64,000 nucleotides of DNA, from NCBI GenBank assembly GCA_025024175.1, contig QCXZ01000053.1:10788001-10852000 (forward strand), in the 5' to 3' direction. The position numbers and the translations under genes were made by a program. Every line of letters begins with the position of its first letter. Within the stretch, counting starts at the first letter, position 1. This DNA is from Rhyzopertha dominica (Eukaryota > Arthropoda > Insecta > Coleoptera > Bostrichidae). Below are positions 1-11,088 of the stretch, in pieces. The notes under the pieces were generated by a model, which was not told the DNA's origin, ran no database searches, and saw nothing but the letters and a program-made list of their open reading frames with translations.

Positions 1-986
1 CTCGTTTAAATTGTACATCCATAAGTATATTAAAAGGATCCAAAAAGAAGAAAAGCCACGGCTCAAAACGAAGAGGCAGTTACAGCATACAGCGATTTAC
101 CTTATGTTTAAAACTGTAACTTAAAATGTGGAAAATAGTGAAGAAGTGTATACGGATTAGTCCACGATAAAGGCACAGAAAATAAAGCGTGAAACAGCGA
201 TAGAATAAATTCGTGGTGAAGAACAAATAAATAACAAAGTCAATCCTGTTGCAGGCCATAGAACTGATGAACCTTGCAGGTATATTTGAGATTTACTTTT
301 AAATATAGGGTAACTAGATAAAGTTGCAAAATATCATGTTTCTCGAAAGTTTCCAAAGAAAAAGGACTTCATTCTAACGCATTTTCATGATGGGAATGAT
401 AAAAATGGTAGTTTCTCATTTAATTGGCTTCATTTCAAAGACGTCCACGAAAGGAAGTAAATAACAAATTTACCGTGCTAGCTGTGCATACAAAGTTATA
501 AGGCTGTGGAATCACATATCAAGGTTTGCAAGAAAGCTTTTTGCCTATATAGCATAAAAGACGCTCATCTACGGCGAATACGAGATTCCTTCATGATTAC
601 TGGAGCTTCTTCCAGAGACAAAAACATCAGAAGAGACTTCAAAAAAGTTCGGAATGTATTACTAAACTTATTAAAATCCACATAAAATCACTTTCTGCTA
701 GACAGTCGCATCATTCACGTCGTAAAAATCCAAACTTTTTTATTTATCAGAATCTCTTACGTTGAAGGATATGCTAGTATGTTTCTGGAAAGTTATAAAA
801 CAAATGTATCATACAAAACCTACTAGAAAGTATTTAGAACTCATTTTAATATTATATTTGGACTTCCGAGATCTAATACTTCTTCAGAGTGTGACAACTT
901 AGTCAGCAACTAAACCATGTAGACCTCAATGCAGAAGGACGAAAACAACTAGAAATATAAAAAAGGTGCAGCTTCGTAAGGTGGAA

Positions 987-1190
987 GTAAGAATTTATTA
1001 ATGCTGACAGATGGCATTGCCATCCTAAATTCTTACTTTCATCATACCATTGCTTTGGTATATAAGCAAAACCAGTTCTATGCCGTGTTGTCTACACTAG
1101 ACCTAAACTGCACTGATGAGCTGTAATGACAGCGAAATAGATCTATCTGCAGTTGGTTGAGGTGTAGACAGCCCAGCATAGACATGCATT
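987..1190 (+). mobile_element. Retrozyme insertion (partial 352-bp unit with intact hammerhead)
   Basis: This insert matches the tandem repeat at 12412-13008 but spans only the unit junction. It is flanked by a perfect 14-bp direct repeat (TTCGTAAGGTGGAA at 973-986 and 1191-1204), so it arrived by an event that duplicates about 14 bp, as target-primed retroelements do. Its first bases, 985-997, are an exact inverted copy of 1026-1038, a 13-bp snap-back at the 5' junction. The host sequence is the coding relic at 530-1890, and rejoining it at the duplication restores the relic's reading order. Confidence 0.85.
1078..1181 (+). ncRNA. Type I hammerhead ribozyme
   Basis: The core CUGAUGA is at 1113-1119 and GAAA at 1134-1137. 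Helix II is GCUGU/ACAGC with an AAUG loop (1120-1133). Helix III is the short AUAG/CUAU (1137-1140 with 1143-1146). The predicted cleavage is after C1147. Helix I is open: AACUGCA (1106-1112) pairs with UGCAGUU (1148-1154), then an internal loop. Distal GUCUACAC (1090-1097) pairs with GUGUAGAC (1162-1169), continuing to CUAUGCC/GCAUAG with a few mismatches. A very short helix III with a long helix I and internal loop is the layout of retrozyme and Penelope-associated hammerheads. Activity is inferred, not shown. Confidence 0.85.
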
Positions 1191-1890
1191 TTCGTAAGGT
1201 GGAATCATTTGTTTTAACTTAATGGGAAATTTAAAATTAAAGCAAAAGCTGGCGAAGTGATGTACATTAGTTTTAATTTTATGCAAAATCTGCCCCTTCC
1301 ACATATACAATGTAACCCTGTATTTGATAGCCGTCGACTGTGGTATAATGTTTTTAGTATTCCTGACCTAGGAACTGATGTTGTTTCGATGTATACTTAT
1401 CTCGAAAATGAAACCGAAAAGGCTGCCAATGAGGTCACTTCGATGTTGTTGCATTTCCTTAAAAATAATTTAGTTATTTCTAGTGACGGTTGTCCAGGGC
1501 AAAATCGGTAGAATATATATTTCCAATGAGAAGCCAAACATTTTTACCGAATGGTCCAGATTTTGCTCTAATAGAAAAAAGAAGAGATGCCTAGAGGAAG
1601 CTGAGAGACTAGAGGATTGGGATAAAATCATTTTAAATGCCAGACTGAACCAGTATCGTTGCTAAAGCGAATTTACCATGCACTATCCAGCTTCAAAGAC
1701 GCTATGATCAACTCCTAGCAGTTGCTTCAAATAAAGCAGAAAATTTAGTCATTAAGACCGTTATACGTTCCGTGAGCAACAGAGAGTGCTATTGAATACA
1801 TTCTTATTGACAATATATCTAAGTCCGATAGCATGGACACTGAAAAACAAGACAATAGCAATGGATGTTAAGCTTAAATTAGTTTTTTCA

Positions 1891-2580
1891 TCATTGCTAA
1901 TCCTCTTTATATGATTAGTTTGATCGTTTGTGAAATAAAAATAATTTTTGCTTCAACTTGTTTTTTCTTGCAAAAATAATTTGTGTCCAACAGTAATTTT
2001 TTTAATAATTATACAAAAATCTTTTTTTTAAGAAGAAGAGATTTGTTAAGGTAATATTAAACATAACTACCAAAAAATAGAAGAAAATTACTAGTTTTTA
2101 AACAAACGGTTTTTTTCTGTTTGCTGAAAATTTTGTATATTGGACATTCGTTGTGTTTGTAAATACGCCTCAAATACTATAAAACAACAGTCTCACAACA
2201 TGGTTAATGCACAAAACTAATCTCAACTTACAAGTCATAGTAATAAAACATACGTCCCTGGCAAAAAAAACCAACAGGGGAGAACAACATGAATTATTGC
2301 CTTTTTCGTTGACTTATCTATGCAACCTTGTACCCCATCTATATGTAATACTTATACTATTTTAAAACATACATTGCAGTTTTCTTTAAAAAATACCGGT
2401 TTCTGTTTACTCGCAACTTTTTTCCCTTTATTGTTAAGTTCAATGTTTTGTTGTATTTTAATCTGTTGGATGGTTTTGCACAATTTTATGTCCGCCATGC
2501 ACATATTGTTTCATTACTATGACTTGTAAGTAGAATTATTAAAGTAGTCCTGTTATGCGATTGTTTGTTGTTTTATAGCA
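1891..2580. other. Unassigned AT-rich sequence
   Basis: Low-complexity T/A runs with a short open frame at 2320-2529. No domain, terminal repeat or splice structure was recognised. Confidence 0.5.
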
Positions 2581-3744
2581 ATTGGGTATTTGCCATGTAT
2601 TTATATTTTATTAAATTGCATATTAATAGGTAGCATCTAATCCACAAAACAACTGTGACGGCTTATAAATTTCAAAAATCAGTCGTAAGGTGTATTTTTA
2701 ATATTAAAAATGTGAGTATTTAAAGGAACCGCCAAAACGTGAACATATTGGCCGTGACGTCAGGTGTCTTGTAAATGGCCGCTTGTTTACATCTGGGGTC
2801 CGCGCGTCACGTGTCAGCCTCAGGCCGTCAATTTATCAGTTTGTTGTTTGCGTTCATTTTGTGACAAGCGAATTAAAATACGCCAAGAAAAAGTGAAATA
2901 CATATGAGTTATGACTTCTGAAGGCATGTTCATTGTTATGGAATTGTGTACAGCGACGAGCGGTTCAACGCGGCGGAGATAAGAAACGTAAAAGCAACAA
3001 AGCAACAGCATAAGTGAAATTAACGTAGCATTGATAATTTGATCAAAAGTGAGTTGTTGGAAACATACTATTTGTAAACTTAAAAATGTAAGAATCAAAA
3101 ATGTACCCTAAACTTGACATTTATTTTAGAGGTCAGAATAAATAAATATTGCCATTTATTTTCGGGGCTCTTGCGGCTAGTTTCCGGTCTGGCTAACAGT
3201 CGACTATATGAGGAACAACGTCGTTCTTTATTATAACATTTCCCTCTATCAATTTAAAACGCATATAATTTTTCATATCCTCTTCAAGCTATAACAAAAT
3301 GGAAATTGAATGGTAAACACTTATAACCCCAAAAAGAATAATAAAACTTACAGTAAGAATTAAGATGGTATTCATAACAAAAAAAAACAAACTTTGCGAT
3401 TTCGGCATATCACGTCTAGGGGCCTTAAACAACTGTTTCATACGTTGATAATCTCAATAAACGGTTACAAAAATTTTCTTAGCTGTACTGACTGAAGTAC
3501 TTTTATAACCATGACAAAACAACTCTTGTTTGGTTTTTCATACTTAATAGATGCCTGTAAAACTACACAAATCATTTTTTGGTGCGACCTCTTACACCAT
3601 CCTTTCAATAAATCCTTTCGACCTGACCTGACCTGAAATTCTCTACCTACAAATAATTTTTTGTCTTTTTTAACATGGCGTATGTTATATATGCACTTCA
3701 AGATTCATTTTACGTAATTTTCAAAAAAAGTGATAATACCCAAT
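2581..3744 (+). mobile_element. Family A non-autonomous DNA transposon, copy 1
   Basis: A 1.16-kb element. The left end ATTGGGTATTTGCCATG and right end GATAATACCCAAT give inverted termini of about 10 bp. It is homologous almost end to end with 28972-30210 and 54266-55555. The left flank supplies CAATT and the right AATTG, so AATT is present at both junctions. No transposase is encoded; open frames inside are short and not shared as proteins. The left third holds a GC-richer block with TGACGTCA, present in all copies. Confidence 0.8.
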
Positions 3745-3747
3745 TGT

Positions 3748-3830
3748 CTGAAGAAGGGGCATTAATTGAAGCCCCGAAACCGGTAGTAAATGAAATATAC
3801 TTTTGGGCCTAGCCTTCAAGAATTTTTTTA
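3748..3830 (+). repeat. Hairpin-plus-CGAAAC terminus, possible Penelope-like 3' end
   Basis: Directly after family A copy 1 comes GAAGAAGGGGC, a spacer and GCCCCGAAACC. This is a GGGGC/GCCCC hairpin followed by CGAAAC. Such hairpin-CGAAACG motifs are, from memory, frequent at Penelope-like element ends. No reverse transcriptase is attached, so this is only suggestive. Confidence 0.3.
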
Positions 3831-4685
3831 TCAAAGACATTTTCAGAAATAAACTGTTTATTCAATACTTTTTACTAAATCATTATGCGTTTTATTGCAT
3901 AAAAAGAGTACCTAGCTTAATACTTTATTCATTATACCGACTTGGTTGATATGCTGTTGCACTTTTTTAGTTTTGGCATATTTTTGACTGGTGGTACCTA
4001 CTGTTTAAATGGAGATAACCTGTGTAAGATAAAACAATAATGACCTTACGATACACATTTCTTTGCCTGTATTTCACATTTTATGGCGTAGAAACATGAT
4101 ACTTCTTAATCAAGTCACAATCGTAACGAACAACTTATCTAAACTTCCGCTACCATAAATTCTGGTAAAAAGATCATACTATGCTGTGTTCACATTGAAA
4201 ACTGATACTTTTGCGCCTTTATTGCTTCTGGGGTGTGTACCTTTGTTTTTTTTTCAAGAAAAAATAACATCGGGATGGTCAGCCAGTGACCAACAAGATT
4301 AAACATCTGTTTTCTGAAATAAATCACTTAACTTGTAAGTAACTCGAGAACCAGAGACACATTCACAGGCATATAACTTAACAGTTTAATATTTATACAA
4401 CTGGAACATCGATAAATATAAGTACCTACGTCTTAATAACTATTTATTCGCTAATCAAGTCTTCTAATTTCTTTAATTTAACAATTTACAACAATCAGAT
4501 AATATTTGCTACTTAACTTCAAATTAAGCATACGGTTTTTGTATTTGACAAAAAAAAATGTGGAATGTTTCGATTAAAGTACGGCTCAATATTTTTTTTA
4601 TATTAGTCTTCAGCTTATGCATTTTTTTCACTTTAAAATACTAGTTTCAAATGGCTTGGAAACAAGTAGACTTTCTGTTGATTTT
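3831..4685. other. Unassigned sequence
   Basis: AT-rich with no recognised gene, terminal repeat or homology to other parts of the window. Confidence 0.5.
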
Positions 4686-4693
4686 CGTATGTA

Positions 4694-4966
4694 CAGTGGC
4701 GTAGTTAAGGGGGGAGGGGCAGAGGGGCAATTGCCTCCCCCCCAAGAACTAAATTATTTTGATAATGAAATAGCAGTCTTTTTACATTTAACAGTGCAAA
4801 TTTGTTGCAAACTATTGGTTTGTTGTATATATAATAAACATTTTAGCAAATTAAACATTAGAATTTAAGTCACACCTCTTCTGGTTTTTTCTTATTTGTA
4901 CTTAACATTTTTTTTGTGTTTGAAGCTTTGCCCCCCCTTCAAGTTAAATTTCTGGCTACGCCACTG
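4694..4966. mobile_element. hAT-type MITE with 8-bp target duplication
   Basis: A 273-bp element bounded by CAGTGGCGTAG and its complement CTACGCCACTG. It has an exact 8-bp duplication CGTATGTA at 4686-4693 and 4967-4974. G-rich (about 4709-4728) and C-rich (4732-4742 and 4930-4938) tracts lie just inside the ends. An 8-bp duplication and a CAGTGGC terminus are typical of hAT elements. No coding capacity. Confidence 0.85.
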
Positions 4967-4974
4967 CGTATGTA

Positions 4975-6011
4975 CAGTTATAGTTGAGTGAATAAGTTTT
5001 TGGTAAAAACAAGTACCTCTGGCATATTAAAAAAAGTTTTTTGAAATGCCAAATGTCGGCTTTTATTACAATAATTAGTGTGTAACTTTTATACAATATC
5101 TTCGTGTCAAAATAGTTTATCAATAGTTTTTAATGCTCCTTTATATATACAATCCCTGCTCTTAGAGATACATTTGCCAAAGGTACGTATAATATAAAAT
5201 TTCGTATACTATCAATAAATTGTGATTGTGCCATCGCATATGTAGTTAATACGTACAGTCTAATAGATTTTGGAATACCTAAATTTTCAGTTTCTGATAA
5301 TACACCCAATTTTCTAGTCAAGAATTTGAAAACTTTTTAAGTAAATCAAAGTTGCCAAATTGACGTCATATTTACATATGAATGTTTAATATTTTATATT
5401 GTCCCCACTCAAAGTTTTTTGAGTTGCACCATTTCCGAGGACATTTGTATTAGAGTTTAAATAATTTACATTCGTTCCGAAATTGTGGAAGTGCATGCTT
5501 GAACTTTGTCCTGAAAAAAATTCATAACTTCTACAAACTTCTGGTATTATTTTACAAATCGATGACACCAAAATTCTAACAAATACGTCCACGAGAGATA
5601 CGAATCTCCGGTTACAAGGAGTCGCAGTCCTTCTCTAAAATTAGTTTCTTATTTTTAAATCTTTGGAGGAATTTGAAATGGAACAAGAAAACACATTAAG
5701 TAAAAACTATACCCTACTCTGGAAAAACATAGTCGTGCATTTTAAATTTAGATATTGTATTTCGCGAATCCAATATTAAAATTAATCTGTAATTATCTAC
5801 ATGCAGTTGCACTTCCTTGCAGGTAACATGTAGTGAGGTAAAATCTATTATTAAGGTTTCATTTCAAAATATGCTTTAATTTCTTCTCTTAGGCCTTCCG
5901 GTAGTTGGACACAAGTGTGACATACACTGCGGGTTTAAGACAACCCTTGGGTCTGTACGCATATGTCACAGATTTTCGCCCTTACGCAAGTGTCAGGTAC
6001 GCAAGTGACAT
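4975..6011. other. Unassigned sequence
   Basis: No gene or terminal repeat was recognised. A degenerate ACGCAAGTG.CA motif recurs around 5915-6010. Confidence 0.45.
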
Positions 6012-6075
6012 ACATTCCTGCACAACAGATCTATTTCGCTGTTACTATAGTTCGTAAGTGTAGTTCAGGCACAGA
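6012..6075 (-). repeat. Decayed retrozyme/hammerhead fragment
   Basis: Read on the minus strand, about 24 of 32 positions across helix I, the core and helix II match the intact hammerheads. An exact ACAGCGAAATAGATCT follows (helix II 3' strand, GAAA and helix III). The CUGAUGAG core has become CUUACGAA, so it should be catalytically dead. The downstream half no longer aligns. Confidence 0.5.
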
Positions 6076-6534
6076 GTAAAATTAACCAGAATAAACACTC
6101 TGGGAAGGGTCCGCGAAGTTTCAATCCGCCAGGTTTAGTAAATACTGACACTGACTGACAAGTTTCAACCAAATACCTTATAATAAAACATATACGGGGA
6201 ACAAGGCATATATATCCCTTGAAGTAAATATGTAGAAAATAATAGGTATATGTCCCATTCTTATAAGCCTACGACTAAAAGTACGCAGACTCGAAAAGCA
6301 AGTACTTGATTGGCTTCAGGCGTCTCCTTGTCCAAAAAGCGCCTGCCGGTTGCCGCTAGGCGGCAGCTGTCTCTTTGCGCTGCCTCTACGTGTAATTTTC
6401 GCAGTTTCTTATATGTTTAAAAATAGTGTGCTAAGGTTATGAGAATAAGAAAATGAAATCTTGTGTAAAACGCAACTTACTGTCACTGTAAACTGCGACA
6501 GTGACAAAATATCAAAAATTGAAAAAGAATATTA

Positions 6535-6808
6535 GGCATTCCAACAAACTGTCAAGTTAAAAGTGTCTTTAAAAATGGCGTCTGTAGGGTAAACAAACAC
6601 TGGACATCTCTGTTTAGCAAAAATTGGAATATAAATAATGGCCAAATCACCTACGCAGATAACGTATACACAAAACTCAGTTACACACCTAAAATCTTTT
6701 AAACGATAACTACAAAATACCTGTAAACATACTATATCAAGTCTTTGTTTACCCTACAGCCTACAGACGCCATTTTTAAAAGACATTTTGACAGTTCGTT
6801 GGAATGCC
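6535..6808. mobile_element. MITE with long terminal inverted repeats, TA flanks
   Basis: A 274-bp element. The left arm GGCATTCCAACAAACTGTCAA is complementary to the right end TTGACAGTTCGTTGGAATGCC. Homology continues through AATGGCGTCTGTAGGGTAAA to about 60 bp. TA is present at both borders (6533-6534 and 6809-6810), as expected for a Tc1/mariner-type MITE. Confidence 0.75.
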
Positions 6809-6810
6809 TA

Positions 6811-7235
6811 ATTGCAAATTAGGGTTAAGAATGTAAAGGTAGCTTAAAGTATGTTTGTATTGTCAGATTAGCGATTTTATTGATATTTTGTGCAAATTAC
6901 GTGTCCGGCACTGTACTGTCGATTTAAAACTGAAACATGGTTGTCAGAAATGGTGATAGTTTATAATAAATTTGAATTTAAATTTATACCTCTTCTACTT
7001 TCCTCGACATTATTAACAAGTTTAGTAGATGATCAAAAATTGAAAGTGTTTGCTGGTATGTAATTACATAATTTACTGTAGTCATACGAACAGCAAATGT
7101 TGATATTTTAACAGTGCACATGGATAACACAACAACAGATGCGCAAAAGAAACTTCTGTTTGTAAAGCAATCCTTATTACAATCGTATAAAAGACTAGGG
7201 TGTTGACAGCAAATACGTATTCTGGTTAGGTATTT
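6811..7235. other. Unassigned sequence
   Basis: Contains a short minus-strand open frame with no recognised domain. Nothing else is supported. Confidence 0.45.
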
Positions 7236-7410
7236 GTTTAGGTCTAATGCAGACAGCATGGCATAGAAGTGGTTTTTACTATATACTAAAGGCTTGGAAC
7301 GATGTAAGTAGAATATTAGATGGCAGTGTCATCTGTTTGCAATAAACTGACAAGATGGCAAAGCCACCTAGCTGCCATAATGGAAACTAGTTTCTAAAGG
7401 AAGTGACCGG
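7236..7410 (-). repeat. Retrozyme fragment lacking the hammerhead core
   Basis: The reverse complement aligns with the unit from GGTCACTTCCTTTAG through GGCAGCTAGGTGGCTTTG and CTATGCC.TG.TGTCT to TAGACCTAAAC. It then stops just before the position of the CUGAUGAG core. It therefore keeps the 5' strand of helix I but no catalytic centre. Confidence 0.75.
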
Positions 7411-7478
7411 TAATTTTATTACAGTTCCTTTTCCATATATAGGTTATGACAACCAGCAACTTGGAGAAGCCAATGTAT

Positions 7479-7799
7479 TGTAATTTATTTATTTTTTTCC
7501 TCATGTCCCTAATTGCCTTCGGCTCTTGGGTGTTATAAAATACATTATTAACTAAAAACTAAATCATTGAAGCATATATATCCACCCTAAAGTGCAAGAC
7601 ACATAAAAAGCTTGAATTAATGCGCTAATATATGGTGCAATAAAAAATGCCACGAGCCGTCTTGATTACCCAAAACGCCTTTTAAATTAATCTCGTCTGG
7701 TCTCGCATCAACCTCAATTTCAGAAAAATTATATTTACGACCCGCCCGACATATCAACATCTGCAGAATCGGGGCGTTCAACGCTCTGCCGCAGTTCAA
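7479..7799 (-). repeat. Possible LINE-like 3' end
   Basis: On the minus strand an open stretch of 60 codons (7799-7617) is followed by an untranslated segment and an A-rich AAATAAATAAATT tail at 7479-7497. The protein is not recognised. A retrotransposed 3' end is the simplest reading, but weakly supported. Confidence 0.3.
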
Positions 7800-8389
7800 C
7801 AGTATCCAAATTGTTGCGTAATGAACATATGTTGTACAAATAAGATTTATCTCAGATGTTTTTTTGGAACTGTTCGGTGCACTTTTAATCGTCGGACCGC
7901 AGAAATCTGTTCGAGTGACACAGATTGTGTTAAGTGTCCAAACATTACACTAACATTTGGGTTGCCATAGCCGGAAACGTCTGCGAGGATGGGGCAATCT
8001 GCTCAATTGAGCAATTACATGGAGGCAGTACTTAGAGACTCCTCGACCATTATAATAACTCAAGTGGGTTCGACTTCAAGTATTTGCTCAAGTGGATGCC
8101 TCAAAAACAATGAATATAGCGAAAGAATCGAATTCAACTTTTATAAAAGCTTAAAGTGTAGTTAATTAGTTTATGAGCAGCAACTTGGAAAGCTTGATTT
8201 TAATTGATTAAATAAATGCGTTAAACCAACAACAATTCGAGAAGCAGAGAGCAATAGATGATTTATTTTGGCAAAATACTAGCAAAACATTTAACATAAT
8301 TGTTTAGTTAGGTAGTTTGGAAATGAGCTGATTGTTTGAATGTGTTTTGTTTCGACCACAAAACGGGCATTTTCAAAATGCGTCGGATG
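7800..8389. other. Unassigned sequence
   Basis: No gene, repeat end or homology recognised. Short open frames only. Confidence 0.4.
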
Positions 8390-9860
8390 TGTCCCCATTT
8401 ATAAATCAGGAGATCAGACTAAAGTATCCAAATAGCGTCCCATATCGCTCTTGTCAATTTTTGGTAAAATTTTTGAAAGCTGTGTTACTGATGAATTATT
8501 TTTCAATATTAAACAACACATAGATGAACGTCAGCATGGTTTTTTCCGTGGAAGGTCGACAGTAACTAATCTCGTTACTTTTGTTCAACATCTGTCAGAA
8601 AACATGGATAAAAGAGCTCAAGTGGATGCCGTGTATACCGACTTTTCCAAAGCGTTCGATAAAGTTCACCATGCCTCCCTTCTTATTAAATTGGAGAATT
8701 TCGGTGTGCATGGTAATCTGCTAAGGTGGCTAAAATCGTACTTATCTAATAGGATCCAAGTTGTAACAATAAAAAACTCAGTATTATCTTCAGTACCTAT
8801 AACATCCGGTAACCGCAGGGCTCTCATCTAGGTCCTCTGCTATTTCTTATTTTTTATTAATGATATTGGTAATTTTATTCAACACTCAAATTATCTACTG
8901 TACGCAGACGATATGAAAATTTATAGAGAAATAGCTAACTTACATGATGCACTGCTTTTGCAAATTGATTTAAATAACTTATACTTATACTGTATCAGAA
9001 ATTATTTATATCTAAACCTAGACAAGTGTTATCACATCACTTTCATGAGAAATAGGCTGTAGGTCCCCACTAAATATGTAAAAACAACCACATCCTTAAC
9101 TCTATTAATAAAACAAAGTACCTGGGCGTCATTGTGGACAGCAAACTAAGGTCTGAATTGCACGTTGAAGAAATAATACACCGCTCGCTCAGAAACTTAG
9201 GTTTTATTTTTAGAACCACAACTAAATTTACCAATATAAAATCATTGAAAATTTTCTATGATACCTTGGTGCGCAGCCATCTAGAGTAAGTCAGTATCGT
9301 CTGGAATCCGATGTATTACAAATACATTAACCGAATTAAATGCGTACAAAAAAAATCATTGGTAAGCTTAATTATAAGTTTAACAGAGACTTACGAATAT
9401 AACTTAAAAAAGTACAATATGACAAGCTTAAGCAAGCGACCCGAGAATTTTGATATTATCTTTCTGTACAAGGTAGTCAACTCGGTATTGTCAATATCTT
9501 TAATTAGTCACGTAAATATTAATACTCCTCTATACCCTCTTAGGACTAAGAGTACATTTCATGTTTACACTTGCAACACAAGTCACTGCCAAAATTCATC
9601 GTTATATCATGTAATTTACACTTATAACTCGGCTTATACTCGATATTTTTTCACTATCATTAACATCTCCTAAAAAGATCTTAAAAGAACCATAACTATA
9701 ACTGCTAAACTGTTAAAAATAACATTACAGATGTAACTTATTCAATCACATCTCCTCTCACCACTAATTACTTCATTTAAATACGCTACCTAGTGCTTTC
9801 CTGTTTTTGGATTCTCTGAATCTGTTGGAAAGCCAATGTAATAAATAAATAAATAAATAT
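8390..9860 (+). pseudogene. Jockey/CR1-type LINE ORF2 remnant with AATA tail
   Basis: Reverse transcriptase motifs appear in order: FGKIFESCV and RQHGFFRGRST near 8450-8560, then DAVYTDFSKAFDKVHH (8620-8670), GNLLRWLKSYLSNR (8710-8755), FFINDI, and LLYADDMKIY at about 8895-8925, which carries the catalytic DD pair. Downstream are a YLGVIVDSKL-like piece, IVWNPMYYKYINRI and a C-terminal tail to 9673. Frames shift at about 8810 and later, with several stops. The AATAAATAAATA tail at 9838-9860 marks the 3' end. It is 5'-truncated: no endonuclease domain was found. Clade choice is from motif memory. Confidence 0.8.
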
Positions 9861-11080
9861 GTTAATGTCGTTTATTTGCACACGGGATGAAAAATTTGGT
9901 TGTAAAAATCTCTGGCCTGGGTATGAATGGAGACCGACTTTATAATTTTGGTAATATCCAAGCGTCGTGTTTGAGTTTATATCCTTGTTCTTTAATTTTA
10001 TTTTAATGGCTCTACCGGATTGTCAAATGTATATAATATTACGCTGCACGCTTCGTAAATATATCTCGTGTTCAACGTATTGGTCTCTGGCTTATTGTTA
10101 ACTAGAAGAGCCCTCTAAGTTCACTTACTTACCTCTACCGCTTTAATTCAAAATCTATTAAGCGTTTAACGCAAACCCTATCACTTTTTACATAATTCTC
10201 TTTCATTTATATCTGAACTCTGTACTGTTCTTTTTTTTAAGTATTCGATCCACAATTTTTGTACAGTTTCCATTGTAAAAGGCTGACTGTTTAATAGTTA
10301 TCAATTCTTTTATAAGCTTTTCCTTTTTAAGTGGTATATTTATATTTGTTTACAAAACCATAGAATGTAGAATTTCTAATAATTGGTAACGCTTGATTTA
10401 AGCATGCCGTGATTATTACATCTAATTATGTCGGTTTTATATAAATCTTAAAGTTAATTTAAACCAAATGTTACAGTTACGAGTTTTGCCTTACTCCCTA
10501 ACGTAATGCCGGACTACCTCTCTTTTCTTAAACCGTGGTATAATAACTGGGGAGATAAAAGTTTGACTTTTGGTTCATGTAATTAACATGAATTATTTGC
10601 AGTGGTGGAAGTTTTACGAACTACTCGTACTGTCCAAAGGATTCTTAGACTATAAAACTCATTCTTTTCTGACGCATGTTTATTCTTGGTACCTTTAATC
10701 GTTATAATTGCCTATATTCGTCTGATTAAAAATTGGGGCCTGTTCTATGAAGCATAAATTCAAAATCCTGAAAAAAATAATGTTTGAGCGGCAGGTATTT
10801 TTGGAGATGTATTGTAGGTCCTTTTTCTTACATAGTAATCTAAGGGAGAGATGCACGTGGAGTTATTACAAAATGATGTTAATCCTATATTGGCAGAAAA
10901 TATAGATTATATTATGAACTGATAAGTTAGAACTCCTCCAAATTGTGCGTTACCCGTGGGCGCAATGAATGACCTTCAGTCATAGATTGGAAGTAGAGGG
11001 TCCATCGAATGCTGTACGAGATCACCTTCACTCTATTTTAGTTTACTTCTTCGGGGGTGGTTTAAAGATATAGTGTACGC
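9861..11080. other. Unassigned AT-rich sequence
   Basis: No gene or bounded repeat recognised. A minus-strand AG|GTAAGT donor-like motif at 10125-10133 lacks a convincing exon. Confidence 0.45.
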
Positions 11081-11088
11081 AACCAGAC

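Larger units (their letters stand above)
530..1890 (+). pseudogene. DUF7869-like (RNase-H-like) TE-type coding relic, interrupted by a retrozyme
   Basis: Pieces of one protein are readable in shifting frames. About 790-900 encodes a stretch ending in GLPRSNTSSECD, and about 1205-1320 leads into FMQNLPLPHIQCN. An RQLW-like RRLWYNV follows, then LENE and the SDGCPGQN motif near 1480-1502, and about 1550-1665 gives a PDFALIEK / LEDWDKII tail. That order matches multicopy insect proteins with a DUF7869-type domain, usually treated as transposon-like. Frameshifts and stops occur throughout. A 204-bp insert with a 14-bp duplication splits it at 987-1190. Function is not inferred. The assignment is from recalled family motifs, so moderately sure. 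Confidence 0.6.

Noticed and set aside
5805..5832. CTTCCTTGCAG|GTAACA on the plus strand as a ratchet site
   Set aside because: The acceptor is fair but GTAACA is a weak donor, and the strand is opposite to the two strong sites.
8451..8831. LINE frame as a functional host or mobile gene
   Set aside because: It is 5'-truncated with frameshifts just after the palm motif.
10120..10140. Minus-strand AG|GTAAGTAAG donor
   Set aside because: No pyrimidine tract or open exon precedes it.
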